64,000 nt of DNA from Alphaproteobacteria bacterium. GTDB taxonomy: Bacteria; Pseudomonadota; Alphaproteobacteria; Rhizobiales; Aestuariivirgaceae. Location of the stretch: assembly GCA_024642465.1 (NCBI GenBank), contig JAHEBA010000002.1, positions 29,136 through 93,135 on the forward strand. The letters run 5' to 3'. Numbering within the stretch: the first letter of the stretch is position 1; each line of letters starts with the position of its first letter. Made by a program: the position numbers and the translations under genes. This document shows positions 40,842 through 51,078 of the stretch, piece by piece. Below the pieces are notes generated by a model. It saw nothing but the letters and a program-made list of their open reading frames with translations. It was not told the origin of the DNA and searched no databases.

Positions 40842-42948
40842 TAGCGTTGTCTCCGGTGCCGGCGGCTGCCGATGATTTCGTTGTGATTTCCAGCGTGCCG
40901 TCGGATTGGGCAATGCAGCGCCTGCTTGACGGCAGCACGACGGTGGTCTCGTCCTCGGTGACCAGCGCCGGACCTGCCACCGTCGCGCCGGTTGCCAGTC
41001 CGGATCTCTCGACGATGGCGGCCTCGACGGGTTTGCCGAGCGCGGGGTCGAATACTGCTCGGCTGGCGCTGGCCTTCGCCGCGTTGCCAGCCCTGGCCGG
41101 GGCCAACCGATGCACCCCAGGTGGGCGGGTGAAGGCGTTGACCGACCATACGGTGATCTCGGCTTCCATGCCCTCCACCGACCGTCCGAACAAGCGGGCA
41201 TAATCCGCCTCGAACAGCTTGAGGTAGGTTTCCGCATCCGGGTTGGCAGCCTGTTGTGCCGTCAGCTGCACCGGGATTTCCCAGCCCTGGCCCTTGTAGC
41301 GCATGTAGACCTTGTGCTCGGCAAGTATGTCTGCGCCTGCATCGCACGAGCGCACGAAGGCGCGGGCTTCTTCCTCCATTTCGCGGAACAGCGTCTTCAC
41401 GGCGTCCGTGTCGAAATTGCCGATCTTCATAAACACGGACCGGTTGGCCTCGAAGCTGAAGCGCGCGCGCAGGAAGCCGATGGCCGAGCCGACGCCCGCG
41501 CCCACCGGCACGAGGCAGCGATCAATCCCCATCTTCTCGCACAGCCGGGCGGCATGAAGGGGCGCTGCACCGCCGAAGGCGATCATGGTGTACTCTGACA
41601 GGTCCTCGCCGTTCTCCACCGCGTGCACGCGCGCGGCGTTGGCCATGTTCTCGTCGACCACTTCGGCGAGGCCCCAGGCAGCTTCGGTGGCGTCCAAGTC
41701 GAGACGCTCGCCGATGTGGGCATGAAGTGCGGCGCCGGAGCGGTCCGGATGGAGCTTGATCGAGCCGCCGGCGAAGTTGTCCGGTTCGAGCTTGCCCAGC
41801 ACGAGGTCGGCGTCGGTCACGGCCGGGCGCTCGCCGCCGCGGCCATAACATGCGGGGCCGGGTTCCGAGCCCGCGCTTTCAGGTCCGACGCGGATCTGGT
41901 TCAGCACGTCGACATTGGCGAGCGAGCCGCCACCGGCGCCGATTTCCACCATGTCGATGACCGGAATGGAGATCGGCATGCCCGACCCCTTCTTGAAGCG
42001 GTAGGTGCGGGCCACCTCGAACACACGGGCGGTCTTGGGCGTGTAGTTGCGGATCAGGCAGATCTTGGCCGTGGTGCCGCCCATGTCGAACGACAGAACC
42101 TTGTCGAGCCCGTGCCGGGCGGCAATGTCGGCGGCGAAGATCGCGCCCCCGGCAGGGCCTGACTCGACCAGCCGCACCGGAAACTCAGCCGCACTTTCCA
42201 GCGACATGATGCCCCCGCCCGAGTGCATCATGAACACCGGGCAGTCAGCACCCTCTGCCGCCAGCCGGTCCTTCAGCCTGCCGAGATATGACTTCATCAA
42301 CGGCTTGATGTAGGCGTTGGCGATGGTGGTGTTGAAGCGCTCGTATTCGCGAATCTGCGGCGAGACTTCCGAACTGATTGACACCATCACGCCTGGCAAC
42401 TTCTCGGCCAGCACGTCGCGGATGAGCGTTTCATGTGCGTCGTTCACATAGGCATGCAGAAGGCCCACCGCGATGCTGTCGTAACCCGCGTCCTTCAGTT
42501 CATCGACCAGCGCCTCGACCTCGTGCCGGTCTAGCGGGATCAGCACCTTGCCGGTTGCCTCCATGCGCTCAGACACCACATAGCGCCGGTTGCGCGGCAG
42601 CAGGGGGTCGGGCAGCTTGAGGTTCAGGTCGTACTGCTCGAAGCGGCTCTCGGTGCGCATCTCGATGACATCGCGAAAGCCCTTCGTGGTGATGAAGGCG
42701 GTCTTCGCGCCGCGCCGTTCGATCAGCGCGTTGGTGGCCAGCGTGGTGCCATGGATGACCTGGCCGATTGCGGCTGGTTTGATGCCGACCTTTCCACACA
42801 CCCGGTGCAGCCCCTCGATGATGGCGTCCTCAGGGGCGGCATAGGTGGTCAGCACCTTGGTGGAGTGCAGCTTGCCGCCGGTTTCCAGCACCACGTCGGT
42901 GAAGGTGCCGCCGATATCAACACCGAGGCGCGTGCGGGACGAACTCAT
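40834..42948 (-). CDS. hyuA: Hydantoinase/oxoprolinase family protein (subunit A)
   Basis: LGVDIGGTFTDVVLE, HGTTLATNALIERRGAKTAFITTKGFRDV, SFDMGGTTAKICLI. Confidence 0.92.
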   Translation of the reverse strand: MSSSRTRLGVDIGGTFTDVVLETGGKLHSTKVLTTYAAPEDAIIEGLHRVCGKVGIKPAAIGQVIHGTTLATNALIERRGAKTAFITTKGFRDVIEMRTESRFEQYDLNLKLPDPLLPRNRRYVVSERMEATGKVLIPLDRHEVEALVDELKDAGYDSIAVGLLHAYVNDAHETLIRDVLAEKLPGVMVSISSEVSPQIREYERFNTTIANAYIKPLMKSYLGRLKDRLAAEGADCPVFMMHSGGGIMSLESAAEFPVRLVESGPAGGAIFAADIAARHGLDKVLSFDMGGTTAKICLIRNYTPKTARVFEVARTYRFKKGSGMPISIPVIDMVEIGAGGGSLANVDVLNQIRVGPESAGSEPGPACYGRGGERPAVTDADLVLGKLEPDNFAGGSIKLHPDRSGAALHAHIGERLDLDATEAAWGLAEVVDENMANAARVHAVENGEDLSEYTMIAFGGAAPLHAARLCEKMGIDRCLVPVGAGVGSAIGFLRARFSFEANRSVFMKIGNFDTDAVKTLFREMEEEARAFVRSCDAGADILAEHKVYMRYKGQGWEIPVQLTAQQAANPDAETYLKLFEADYARLFGRSVEGMEAEITVWSVNAFTRPPGVHRLAPARAGNAAKASASRAVFDPALGKPVEAAIVERSGLATGATVAGPALVTEDETTVVLPSSRRCIAQSDGTLEITTKSSAAAGTGDNANV

Positions 42949-43038
42949 GGGAAACTCCTGTTCAGTTGCGCGGTAAACTAGCCCGGCCTCAAGATTTGAT
43001 CTAATTATTTTGCCTGATAGAGACGATCACGAAATCTG

Positions 43039-43959
43039 ATGAGGGCCAAAGCCATGCGAGCGATCAACATCAAGCAGGTCGAGGCCTTCGTGCTGGCCGC
43101 GGAGCTGGGCAGTTTCCGCCGTGCCGGCGACATGCTCAACACCACGCAACCAAACATCTCGGCGCGCATCGCCGCGCTGGAAGGGCTCTTGAACCGCAAG
43201 CTGCTCGACCGCGATGCCGGGTCGGTGACCCTGACGCCGGCGGGCAGCGCACTGCTGGGCAAGGCCCGTGCGATCCTGTCGTCGGTGGATGACCTGCTGG
43301 TGGCGGCAAACGAGCCTGAACTGTTCCACGGCCGGCTGAGGCTCGGCGTCACCGAGCTGATCGTGCATTCGTGGCTTGCCGATTTTCTGGCGGCGTTCAG
43401 TGCGCAGTTTCCCAACGTCGACACCGAACTGCTGGTGGATTTTTCCGCCAACATTTCCGAGGCGCTCAATCACCGCACCATCGACCTTGCTCTGCATAGC
43501 GGGCCGTTCGAGACGCAGACGTCGGGCTCAATCGAGCTCGGCGCCTATCCGCTGGTGTGGGTGGCCTCACCGGCGCTCGGGCTGGGGGAGGGGTTGCTGA
43601 CGACGGAGGACCTGGCGAAATTCCCGGTCCTGACCTATGCCACCCATACCCAGCCGTACCGGCAAATGGCGCAGTATTTCAGGAAGACCGGCAATGTCCG
43701 GGTGCGGCTGGTTCCTTCCACCAACCTGTCGGCAAGCCTCAAGATGACACTGGAGGGACTTGGCGTTGCGTGCCTGCCGGAAGCCATGATCAGCGACCTG
43801 GTTGCGGCGGGCAAGCTGACCCGACTCCAGTTTGGCTGGCGGCCGGATGCACTGGTGTTTCAGGCCAGGTTCGACAGCCAGCGCGCGCCCAACTATGTGA
43901 GGCAGGCGGCCGGGATTGCGGCCCGCGTGGCGCTTGGTTCGCCGCGGGAGGGCCGGTAA
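43039..43959 (+). CDS. LysR family transcriptional regulator
   Basis: INIKQVEAFVLAAELGSFRRAGDMLNTTQPNISARIAALEGLLNRKLLDRD; alternative start 43054. Confidence 0.9.
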   Translation: MRAKAMRAINIKQVEAFVLAAELGSFRRAGDMLNTTQPNISARIAALEGLLNRKLLDRDAGSVTLTPAGSALLGKARAILSSVDDLLVAANEPELFHGRLRLGVTELIVHSWLADFLAAFSAQFPNVDTELLVDFSANISEALNHRTIDLALHSGPFETQTSGSIELGAYPLVWVASPALGLGEGLLTTEDLAKFPVLTYATHTQPYRQMAQYFRKTGNVRVRLVPSTNLSASLKMTLEGLGVACLPEAMISDLVAAGKLTRLQFGWRPDALVFQARFDSQRAPNYVRQAAGIAARVALGSPREGR

Positions 43960-44115
43960 CGGGTGCGCGGCAAGTTTCGACGATCTCGCCGATAGTGTGT
44001 AGGCAAGCGCCGGGAAAGGTGCTTTGATACCCGCGTCTGCGCATGGCAGGCGGCATTGCACCGCCTGCGGCCGGATGGAAGTACAACAGTTGCAAGTTGC
44101 CCTGGGAGGGTATTC

Positions 44116-45714
44116 ATGAAACGGACCAGATTGTTCCTCGCCACCATGCTGGCGACCACCATGCTCGCCGCTGGTTCGGCCAGCGCCAAGACACTGATCT
44201 ATTGCTCGGAAGGCTCGCCTGAAGGTTTCGACCCGGCGCCCTATACCGCCGGCACCACCTTCAACGCCTCATCGCGCCCGCTCTACAACCGCCTGGTAGA
44301 GTTCGAGCGCGGTACCACCAACATCATCCCCGGCCTTGCTGAAAGCTGGGAAGTGTCGGACGACAGCCTCACCTACACGTTCAAGCTGCGTAAGGGCGTC
44401 AAGTTCCAGACCACGGACTTCTTTACCCCGACCCGCGACTTCAACGCCGATGACGTGCTGTTCACCTTTGAGCGCCAGCTCAAGAAGGACCATCCCTGGA
44501 ACCAGTATACCGCCGGTATCGCCTGGGAATATTTCGACGGCATGGACATGCCGGCCCTGATCAAGAGCATCGAGAAGGTTGACGACTACACGGTCAAGTT
44601 CAACCTGACCCGCCCGGAAGCGCCGATGATTGCCAACCTGGCAATGGACTTCGCCTCGATCATGTCGGCCGAATATGCCGCCAAGCTGGAAGCCGAAGGC
44701 AAGAAGGAAATGCTGAACCAGCAGCCGGTCGGCACTGGTCCGTTCAAGTTCGTGGCCTACCAGAAGGACGCCGTGATCCGCTATGCAGCCCACGACGGGT
44801 TCTGGAACGGCAAGCAGCCGATCGACGATCTGGTGTTCGCCATCACCACCGACGCTTCGGTGCGTCAACAGAAGCTCAAGGCGGGCGAGTGCCACGTGGC
44901 GCCGTACCCGAACCCGGCGGATCTGGCTGACCTGAAGGCTGATCCGAACCTTCAGGTGCTGGAGCAGGAAGGCCTCAACGTGGGCTACCTGGCCTACAAC
45001 ACCACGCAGGCGCCGTTCGACAACGTGAACGTGCGCAAGGCACTCAACATGGCCATCAACAAGCAGGCCATTCTTGATGCCGTGTTCCAGGGCTCTGGCA
45101 AGATCGCCAAGAACCCGATCCCGCCGACGATGTGGTCCTACAATGACGACATCCAGGACGATCCCTATGATCCGGAAGCCGCCAAGAAGATGCTCGACGA
45201 AGCGGGCGTGAAGGATCTCAAGATGAAGATCTGGGCGATGCCGGTGCAGCGTCCGTACAACCCGAATGCGCGACGCATGGCCGAGCTGATCCAGGCCGAC
45301 TTCGCCAAGGTTGGCGTCGAGGTCGAGATCGTCTCGTACGAGTGGGGCGAGTACCTGAAGCTGTCCAAGGAGAAGGACCGCGATGGTGCGGTGCTGCTCG
45401 GCTGGACCGGCGACAATGGCGATCCGGACAACTTCCTGGCCGTGCTGCTCGGCTGTTCAGCCGTGGGTGGCTCGAACCGCGCCCAGTGGTGCAACCAGGA
45501 GTTCGAGGACCTGATCCAGAAGGCCAAGACCCTGCCCAACAACGATGCGCGTGAACCGCTTTACCGGGACGCCCAGGTGGTCTTCAAGCGTGAAGCACCG
45601 TGGGCCACCATCGCGCATTCAGTGGTGTTCATGCCGATGTCCAAGAAGGTCACCGGCTACAAGATGGACCCGCTCGGTTCGCACCGTTTCGACGGCGTGG
45701 ATATAGCCGAGTAG
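44116..45714 (+). CDS. dppA: Dipeptide-type ABC transporter substrate-binding protein (family 5)
   Basis: Signal peptide; TLIYCSEGSPEGFDPAPYTAGTTFNASSRPLYNRLVEF; GGGAGGG RBS. Confidence 0.9.
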   Translation: MKRTRLFLATMLATTMLAAGSASAKTLIYCSEGSPEGFDPAPYTAGTTFNASSRPLYNRLVEFERGTTNIIPGLAESWEVSDDSLTYTFKLRKGVKFQTTDFFTPTRDFNADDVLFTFERQLKKDHPWNQYTAGIAWEYFDGMDMPALIKSIEKVDDYTVKFNLTRPEAPMIANLAMDFASIMSAEYAAKLEAEGKKEMLNQQPVGTGPFKFVAYQKDAVIRYAAHDGFWNGKQPIDDLVFAITTDASVRQQKLKAGECHVAPYPNPADLADLKADPNLQVLEQEGLNVGYLAYNTTQAPFDNVNVRKALNMAINKQAILDAVFQGSGKIAKNPIPPTMWSYNDDIQDDPYDPEAAKKMLDEAGVKDLKMKIWAMPVQRPYNPNARRMAELIQADFAKVGVEVEIVSYEWGEYLKLSKEKDRDGAVLLGWTGDNGDPDNFLAVLLGCSAVGGSNRAQWCNQEFEDLIQKAKTLPNNDAREPLYRDAQVVFKREAPWATIAHSVVFMPMSKKVTGYKMDPLGSHRFDGVDIAE

Positions 45715-45792
45715 GCCACTCTTTCAGGCAACAACGACATAGGCCCGCTGTGGCTGTCCTCAGGGGCGGCTGCAGCGGGCAGGCAACTCTTC

Positions 45793-46803
45793 ATGCTGGC
45801 ATTCCTGCTCAGGCGCATCGGTCTCATCATCCCGACCTTCATCGGCGTGACCATCGCCGCGTTCGCGTTCATCCGCATCCTGCCCGGTGATCCGGTGCTG
45901 CTGATGGCAGGCGAGCGCGGGACGTCACCCGAGCGCCACGCCGAACTGATGAAGCAGTTCGGCTTCGACCGCCCGTTGTGGGAGCAGTATCTCGACTACC
46001 TGTTCTCCGCCCTGCAGGGCGATCTCGGCAATTCGCTGGTCACCAAGAAGCCGGTGTGGGACGAGTTCTTCACGCTGTTTCCCGCAACCATGGAGCTGTC
46101 GTTCTGCGCCATCGTGTTCGCGGTCGTGCTTGGCATTCCGGCGGGCATCTTCGCGGCCGTCAGGCGCGGCTCGTGGTTCGACCAGTCCATCATGGGCACG
46201 GCCCTGGTCGGTTATTCGATGCCGATCTTCTGGTGGGGCCTGCTGCTGATCATCCTGTTTTCAGGCATGCTGGGCTGGACCCCGGTGTCCGGACGCATCT
46301 CGCTGATGTACTTCTTCCAGCCGGTGACCGGCTTCATGTTGATCGACAGCCTGCTGTCGGGGCAGAAGGGTGCATTCGGCTCGGCGGTGGCGCATCTCAT
46401 CCTGCCGACCATCGTGCTTGGCACGATCCCGCTTGCCGTGGTCGCCCGGCAGACCCGGTCGGCCATGCTCGAGGTTCTGGGCGAAGACTATGTGCGCACC
46501 GCCCGCGCCAAGGGTCTTTCGCCATCACGCGTCATCGGCGTCCATGCGTTGCGCAACGCCATGATCCCGGTCATCACAACCATTGGCCTGCAGGTTGGCG
46601 TTCTGCTGGCTGGCGCCATCCTCACCGAGACAATCTTCTCGTGGCCCGGCATCGGCAAGTGGATGGTCGATTCCATTTTCCGCCGCGATTATCCGGCGGT
46701 GCAGGGCGGCCTGCTGATGATCGCCGCCATCGTTATGGTGGTGAACCTGATCGTCGACCTGCTCTATGGCCTGGTCAATCCGCGCATCCGGCACACGAGG
46801 TGA
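45793..46803 (+). CDS. dppB: Dipeptide-type ABC transporter permease DppB
   Basis: MLAFLLRRIGLIIPTFIGVTIAAFAFIRILPGDP; EAA motif VRTARAKGLSPSRVIGVHALRNAMIPV. Confidence 0.92.
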   Translation: MLAFLLRRIGLIIPTFIGVTIAAFAFIRILPGDPVLLMAGERGTSPERHAELMKQFGFDRPLWEQYLDYLFSALQGDLGNSLVTKKPVWDEFFTLFPATMELSFCAIVFAVVLGIPAGIFAAVRRGSWFDQSIMGTALVGYSMPIFWWGLLLIILFSGMLGWTPVSGRISLMYFFQPVTGFMLIDSLLSGQKGAFGSAVAHLILPTIVLGTIPLAVVARQTRSAMLEVLGEDYVRTARAKGLSPSRVIGVHALRNAMIPVITTIGLQVGVLLAGAILTETIFSWPGIGKWMVDSIFRRDYPAVQGGLLMIAAIVMVVNLIVDLLYGLVNPRIRHTR

Positions 46804-46807
46804 GGCG

Positions 46808-47719
46808 ATGAGCGACAATACCATCCTCGATGCAAGCGATACCAGGGCAGGCGGCTGGCGGGCGGCGCTTTCCGAGTTCTGGCACTATTTCAGCGAGAAC
46901 CGCGGCGCGGTGATCGGGCTGTGGGTGTTCGTGGCCGTGTGCCTGATCGCCCTGTTCGCCGACGTCATTGCCCCGCATCTGCCAAATGCGCAGTACCGCG
47001 ACGCGCTGCTGGTGCCGCCGGTGTGGCAGGAGGGCGGCGACTGGCGCTTCCTGCTGGGCACCGACGCAGTTGGCCGCGACATGCTATCGCGCCTCATTCA
47101 CGGATCGCGTTATTCGCTGTTCGTCGGCTGCATCGTGGTCACCGGCGCCATGCTGGTCGGCGTCACCGCAGGCCTGGTGGCGGGCTTCGTGGGCGGTGCC
47201 GTCGATACGCTGGTGATGCGGGCGATGGACATCATCCTCGCCTTTCCGAGCCTTCTGCTGGCGCTGGCGCTGGTGGCAATTCTCGGTCCCAGCCTGACCA
47301 ATGCGATGATCGCCATCGCCATCGTGCAGCAGCCGCATTATGTGCGCCTGACGCGGGCCGCCGTGCTGGGCGAGCGGAACAAGGACTACGTGACGGCGGC
47401 GCGCGTTGCCGGCGTGGGGCCGATGCGGCTGATGTTCCGAACCATCCTGCCCAACTGCATGGCGCCGCTGATCGTGCAGGCCGCGTTGTCGTTCTCGAGC
47501 GCAATTCTCGATGCCGCCGCGCTCGGCTTCCTCGGCATGGGCGCGCAACCGCCAACGCCGGAATGGGGCACCATGCTGGCCGAGGCGCGCGAGTTCATCC
47601 TGCGCGCCTGGTGGGTGGTGACGTTGCCCGGCCTTGCCATCCTCGTCACGGTGCTGGCCATCAACCTGATGGGCGACGGCCTGCGCGACGCGCTCGACCC
47701 GAAGCTGAAGAGGTCGTGA
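46808..47719 (+). CDS. dppC: Dipeptide-type ABC transporter permease DppC
   Basis: FLLGTDAVGRDMLSRLIHGSRYSL; EAA motif YVTAARVAGVGPMRLMFRTILPNCMAPLIV. Confidence 0.92.
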   Translation: MSDNTILDASDTRAGGWRAALSEFWHYFSENRGAVIGLWVFVAVCLIALFADVIAPHLPNAQYRDALLVPPVWQEGGDWRFLLGTDAVGRDMLSRLIHGSRYSLFVGCIVVTGAMLVGVTAGLVAGFVGGAVDTLVMRAMDIILAFPSLLLALALVAILGPSLTNAMIAIAIVQQPHYVRLTRAAVLGERNKDYVTAARVAGVGPMRLMFRTILPNCMAPLIVQAALSFSSAILDAAALGFLGMGAQPPTPEWGTMLAEAREFILRAWWVVTLPGLAILVTVLAINLMGDGLRDALDPKLKRS

Positions 47720-48252
47720 TGGCGCCGCTGGACTGGCTCGGGCCTGCCGTTATTGGTGCGTTGGTAACCGCCTTCGGCTGGTTCGCCACCTACCACACCG
47801 ACCGGCGGCGTCAGAATGATCGCCGTTCGGAGCGAATCCGGGACTGCAAGATTGCGCTGAGGGCCGAGATCAGCTGTCATCTGCCACGCTGGAACATGCT
47901 GGAAGCTGATGCCCATATCGAACAGATGGCAAAAAGCATTCGCGACGGTGTCAGGAAGTCGCCGCCGTTCACGCCGTTCGTTCCAAAGGAAACGCCAAAT
48001 CCTGCATTCCTGGCGGTGGCGAACGAAATCCAGATCCTGCCAGGCGATGTCATCGAACCGGTTATCAGGTACTATCAGCAGGTAGACGTCATTTCCCAGC
48101 TCGCCGAGGACATGCGCACGGAGGTATACGCCGGTCTTGAGCCGGACCGGAAAATTGCGGTCTACCGGGACTTCATCGAACTTCGATTGCAGGCTGCGCG
48201 TTTCGCGGATGACGCCATCGCTGCGCTGGAGCACTCAAGCGATGACACCTGA
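47719..48252 (+). CDS. Hypothetical membrane-anchored protein inserted in the dpp operon
   Basis: MAPLDWLGPAVIGALVTAFGWFATYHTDRRRQNDRRSERIRDCKIALRAEI...; start at 47719 overlaps the dppC stop; in frame with ORF 46921..48252. Confidence 0.6.
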   Translation: MAPLDWLGPAVIGALVTAFGWFATYHTDRRRQNDRRSERIRDCKIALRAEISCHLPRWNMLEADAHIEQMAKSIRDGVRKSPPFTPFVPKETPNPAFLAVANEIQILPGDVIEPVIRYYQQVDVISQLAEDMRTEVYAGLEPDRKIAVYRDFIELRLQAARFADDAIAALEHSSDDT

Positions 48253-48383
48253 ACGTCAATATCCAGGCTTCGGACCGGTTGGTCCGCTGATGGGCCGCGA
48301 CGGCGGCAAAGGCAATGGCTTTGTACCCATGTGTCAGTCTCCTGTAAGCCATATGATAGCGGAAAGGTGAAGTTGCAACAACG

Positions 48384-49385
48384 ATGTCCTTGCTCGAGAT
48401 CGAAAACCTGACAGTCGAGTTTGCCACTGCCGGCGGCGCGTTTCGCGCGGTTGACGGCCTGTCGCTCAGTGTCGGCGCCGGCGACGTGCTGGCCGTCGTG
48501 GGTGAGAGCGGATCGGGCAAGTCGGTCGCCATGCTGGCAATGATGGGCCTGCTGCCATGGACGGCGAAGGTAACGGCCGACCGGCTGGCGTTTGACGGCG
48601 CGGACCTCCTGTCGCTCACGCCCAAGGCGCGCCGCAAGGTGATCGGCAAGGATATCGCAATGATTTTCCAGGAGCCGATGTCGAGCCTCAATCCGTGCTT
48701 CACGGTGGGCTTCCAGCTGGGCGAGGCGCTCAAGGTGCACATGGGCCTGGACCGGGCGGCGAGGCGGGCGCGCAGCATCGAGTTGCTTGATCTCGTCGGC
48801 ATTCCAGCGCCCGAGAAGCGCCTCTCCGCCTTCCCCCACCAGTTGTCCGGCGGCATGAGCCAGCGGGTGATGATCGCCATGGCGATCTCGTGCAATCCGA
48901 AGCTGCTGATCGCCGACGAGCCGACAACGGCGCTGGACGTGACCATCCAGGCGCAGATCCTCGACCTGCTGGTCAAGTTGCAGTCCGAGACCGACATGGC
49001 GCTGGTGCTGATCACCCACGACATGGGCGTGGTCGCCGAGACGGCGCAGCGTGTGAGCGTGCAATATGCGGGGCAGAAGGTGGAGGAGCAGCCGGTCAAG
49101 GCGCTGTTTGCCGAGCCGCACCATCCCTACACTGCCGCACTTCTGGCGGCCCTTCCGGAACGTGCAGCGACGCGTCACCTGCCTTCCATTCCCGGCGTCG
49201 TGCCGGGACAGTTCGACCGGCCGGCCGGGTGCCTGTTCAGCCCGCGTTGCACATTCGCCACCGACACCTGCCGCACGGTGCCGCCGCCGCGCCAGCCGGC
49301 CAGGCTGGGATTGGCGCTGTGCCACTATCCGCTGGTGAAGGGGGTGCCCAGCGGCCATCCGGAAAAGCAGGAGGTGCCGGCATGA
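48384..49385 (+). CDS. dppD: Dipeptide-type ABC transporter ATP-binding protein DppD
   Basis: GESGSGKSVAMLAMMGLL, LSGGMSQRVMIAMAISCNPKLLIADEPTTALDVTIQAQIL. Confidence 0.92.
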   Translation: MSLLEIENLTVEFATAGGAFRAVDGLSLSVGAGDVLAVVGESGSGKSVAMLAMMGLLPWTAKVTADRLAFDGADLLSLTPKARRKVIGKDIAMIFQEPMSSLNPCFTVGFQLGEALKVHMGLDRAARRARSIELLDLVGIPAPEKRLSAFPHQLSGGMSQRVMIAMAISCNPKLLIADEPTTALDVTIQAQILDLLVKLQSETDMALVLITHDMGVVAETAQRVSVQYAGQKVEEQPVKALFAEPHHPYTAALLAALPERAATRHLPSIPGVVPGQFDRPAGCLFSPRCTFATDTCRTVPPPRQPARLGLALCHYPLVKGVPSGHPEKQEVPA

Positions 49386-50350
49386 GCGAGGCAGATGTCG
49401 TGCTGCGCGCCCGCAGCCTCAAGAAATACTACCAGCTGTCCGGCGGACTGTTCGGCCAGCCCGCCACCGTCAAGGCGCTCGACGGCGTCAGCTTCGAGCT
49501 CTCCCGCAAGCAGACGCTGGCGGTCGTCGGGGAGTCCGGTTGCGGCAAGTCCACCCTGGCGCGGCTGGTCACCATGATCGAGGAACCGACCGAGGGCTCG
49601 CTGGAGATTGCCGGCATGGAGCTTGCCAACGCGAGCGCCGAGACGCGCAAGGCGCTGCGGCCCAAGGTGCAGATCGTTTTCCAGAACCCGTACGGCTCGC
49701 TCAATCCGCGTCAGAAAATCGGTGCTGCGCTTGAAGAACCGCTGCAAATGAACACTTCGCTGTCAAAGGCGGAGAGGCGGGCGCGCGCACTCGACATGAT
49801 GAAATCTGTCGGCCTGCGGCCCGAGCATCACGACCGCTATCCGCACATGTTTTCCGGCGGCCAGCGCCAGCGCATCGCCATTGCCCGGGCACTGATGCTT
49901 GATCCCGACATCCTGGTTCTGGACGAACCTGTGTCGGCGCTGGACGTGTCGATCCAGGCACAGGTGCTTAACCTGCTCGCCGACCTGCAGGAGCGGCTGA
50001 ACCTTGCCTACCTGTTCATTTCTCATGACCTGTCGGTGGTAAAGCACATCGCCAACGAGGTGATGGTGATGTATCTCGGCAAGCCGGTGGAACATGCAAG
50101 CCGGGAAGAGCTGTTCGCCAACCCGCGCCACCCGTACACGCAGGCGCTGCTGTCTGCCACGCCAGTGCCGGACCCGGCACGCCAGAAGCAGCGTATCGCG
50201 CTCAAGGGCGAAATGCCCTCACCGATCAACCCGCCGTCCGGCTGTACCTTCCACCCCCGCTGCCCCATTGCTGTCGCGCGCTGCAAGACCGATGTGCCGG
50301 AGACGAGGGCCGTCGGCGCGGCGAAAGTTGCCTGTCACCTGGCGGAATGA
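49382..50350 (+). CDS. dppF: Dipeptide-type ABC transporter ATP-binding protein DppF
   Basis: GESGCGKSTLARLV, FSGGQRQRIAIARALMLDPDILVLDEPVSALDVSIQAQ; start 49382, ATGA overlap. Confidence 0.92.
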   Translation: MSEADVVLRARSLKKYYQLSGGLFGQPATVKALDGVSFELSRKQTLAVVGESGCGKSTLARLVTMIEEPTEGSLEIAGMELANASAETRKALRPKVQIVFQNPYGSLNPRQKIGAALEEPLQMNTSLSKAERRARALDMMKSVGLRPEHHDRYPHMFSGGQRQRIAIARALMLDPDILVLDEPVSALDVSIQAQVLNLLADLQERLNLAYLFISHDLSVVKHIANEVMVMYLGKPVEHASREELFANPRHPYTQALLSATPVPDPARQKQRIALKGEMPSPINPPSGCTFHPRCPIAVARCKTDVPETRAVGAAKVACHLAE

Positions 50351-50351
50351 C

Positions 50352-50987
50352 CTAGCCGCCAACCCGCAGCACCACGGCCACGCTCGGTACGGTTCCGGCC
50401 TCGCCGGGCATCGACACGTAAGGATCGGTCTGTTCAATCACCGACAGTCTGCCGCCGCTGGTGAGTTCACCGATCCGGCTGGCAAAGCCGTTGTCCCAGA
50501 CCGCTGTCTTGACGGTAAGCACGATGACGCCGCCGGGGCGGCAAATGCGCAGCAGTTCGTCCAGGCCTTCCGGTCCGACGTGCCCTGTGGTGAAAACGCC
50601 CGCAGAGACGATTGCCGCGAAGTGACCATCGGCGAAGGGGAGCGGCGTACCGAGGGCTGCCTGATGCAGGCGCGTGTAGACGTTCTTGCGCGCCGCCACC
50701 TCCAGCATGCCTTTCGAAATGTCGAGCGCCTCTACTTCCGGATAGCCGATGATGCCCAGCCACTCGCCTACAAGGCCGGTGCCGGCGCCGGCGTCGAGAA
50801 TGGGCGTGCTGCCGGCAGGCACGTAGCGGGCGAGCAGGGCAAGGCAGATGCTGGGGTGGCGATAGCCGGCCTGTGCCATCTCGGCGTCGTAGGTGCTGGC
50901 CCATCCGTCGTAAAGCTGGGCCACTTCTTCCGGCGTCGTTGCCTCATATACCGCACCAAGCGCGCCTTCATGTCCCTGACCAGACAA
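50352..50987 (-). CDS. Class I SAM-dependent methyltransferase
   Basis: PILDAGAGTGLVGEWLGIIGYPEVEALDISKGML, VSAGVFTTGHVGPEGLDELLRICRPGGVIVLTV. Confidence 0.85.
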   Translation of the reverse strand: MSGQGHEGALGAVYEATTPEEVAQLYDGWASTYDAEMAQAGYRHPSICLALLARYVPAGSTPILDAGAGTGLVGEWLGIIGYPEVEALDISKGMLEVAARKNVYTRLHQAALGTPLPFADGHFAAIVSAGVFTTGHVGPEGLDELLRICRPGGVIVLTVKTAVWDNGFASRIGELTSGGRLSVIEQTDPYVSMPGEAGTVPSVAVVLRVGG

Positions 50988-51078
50988 AGTTGTTCTCCCG
51001 ACATTGATCTGACAGGCTCACACTAGCTAGGGTACGAGCGCTTTCAAGGGGCAAACCGGTTGTATCGGAGGGGAAATC

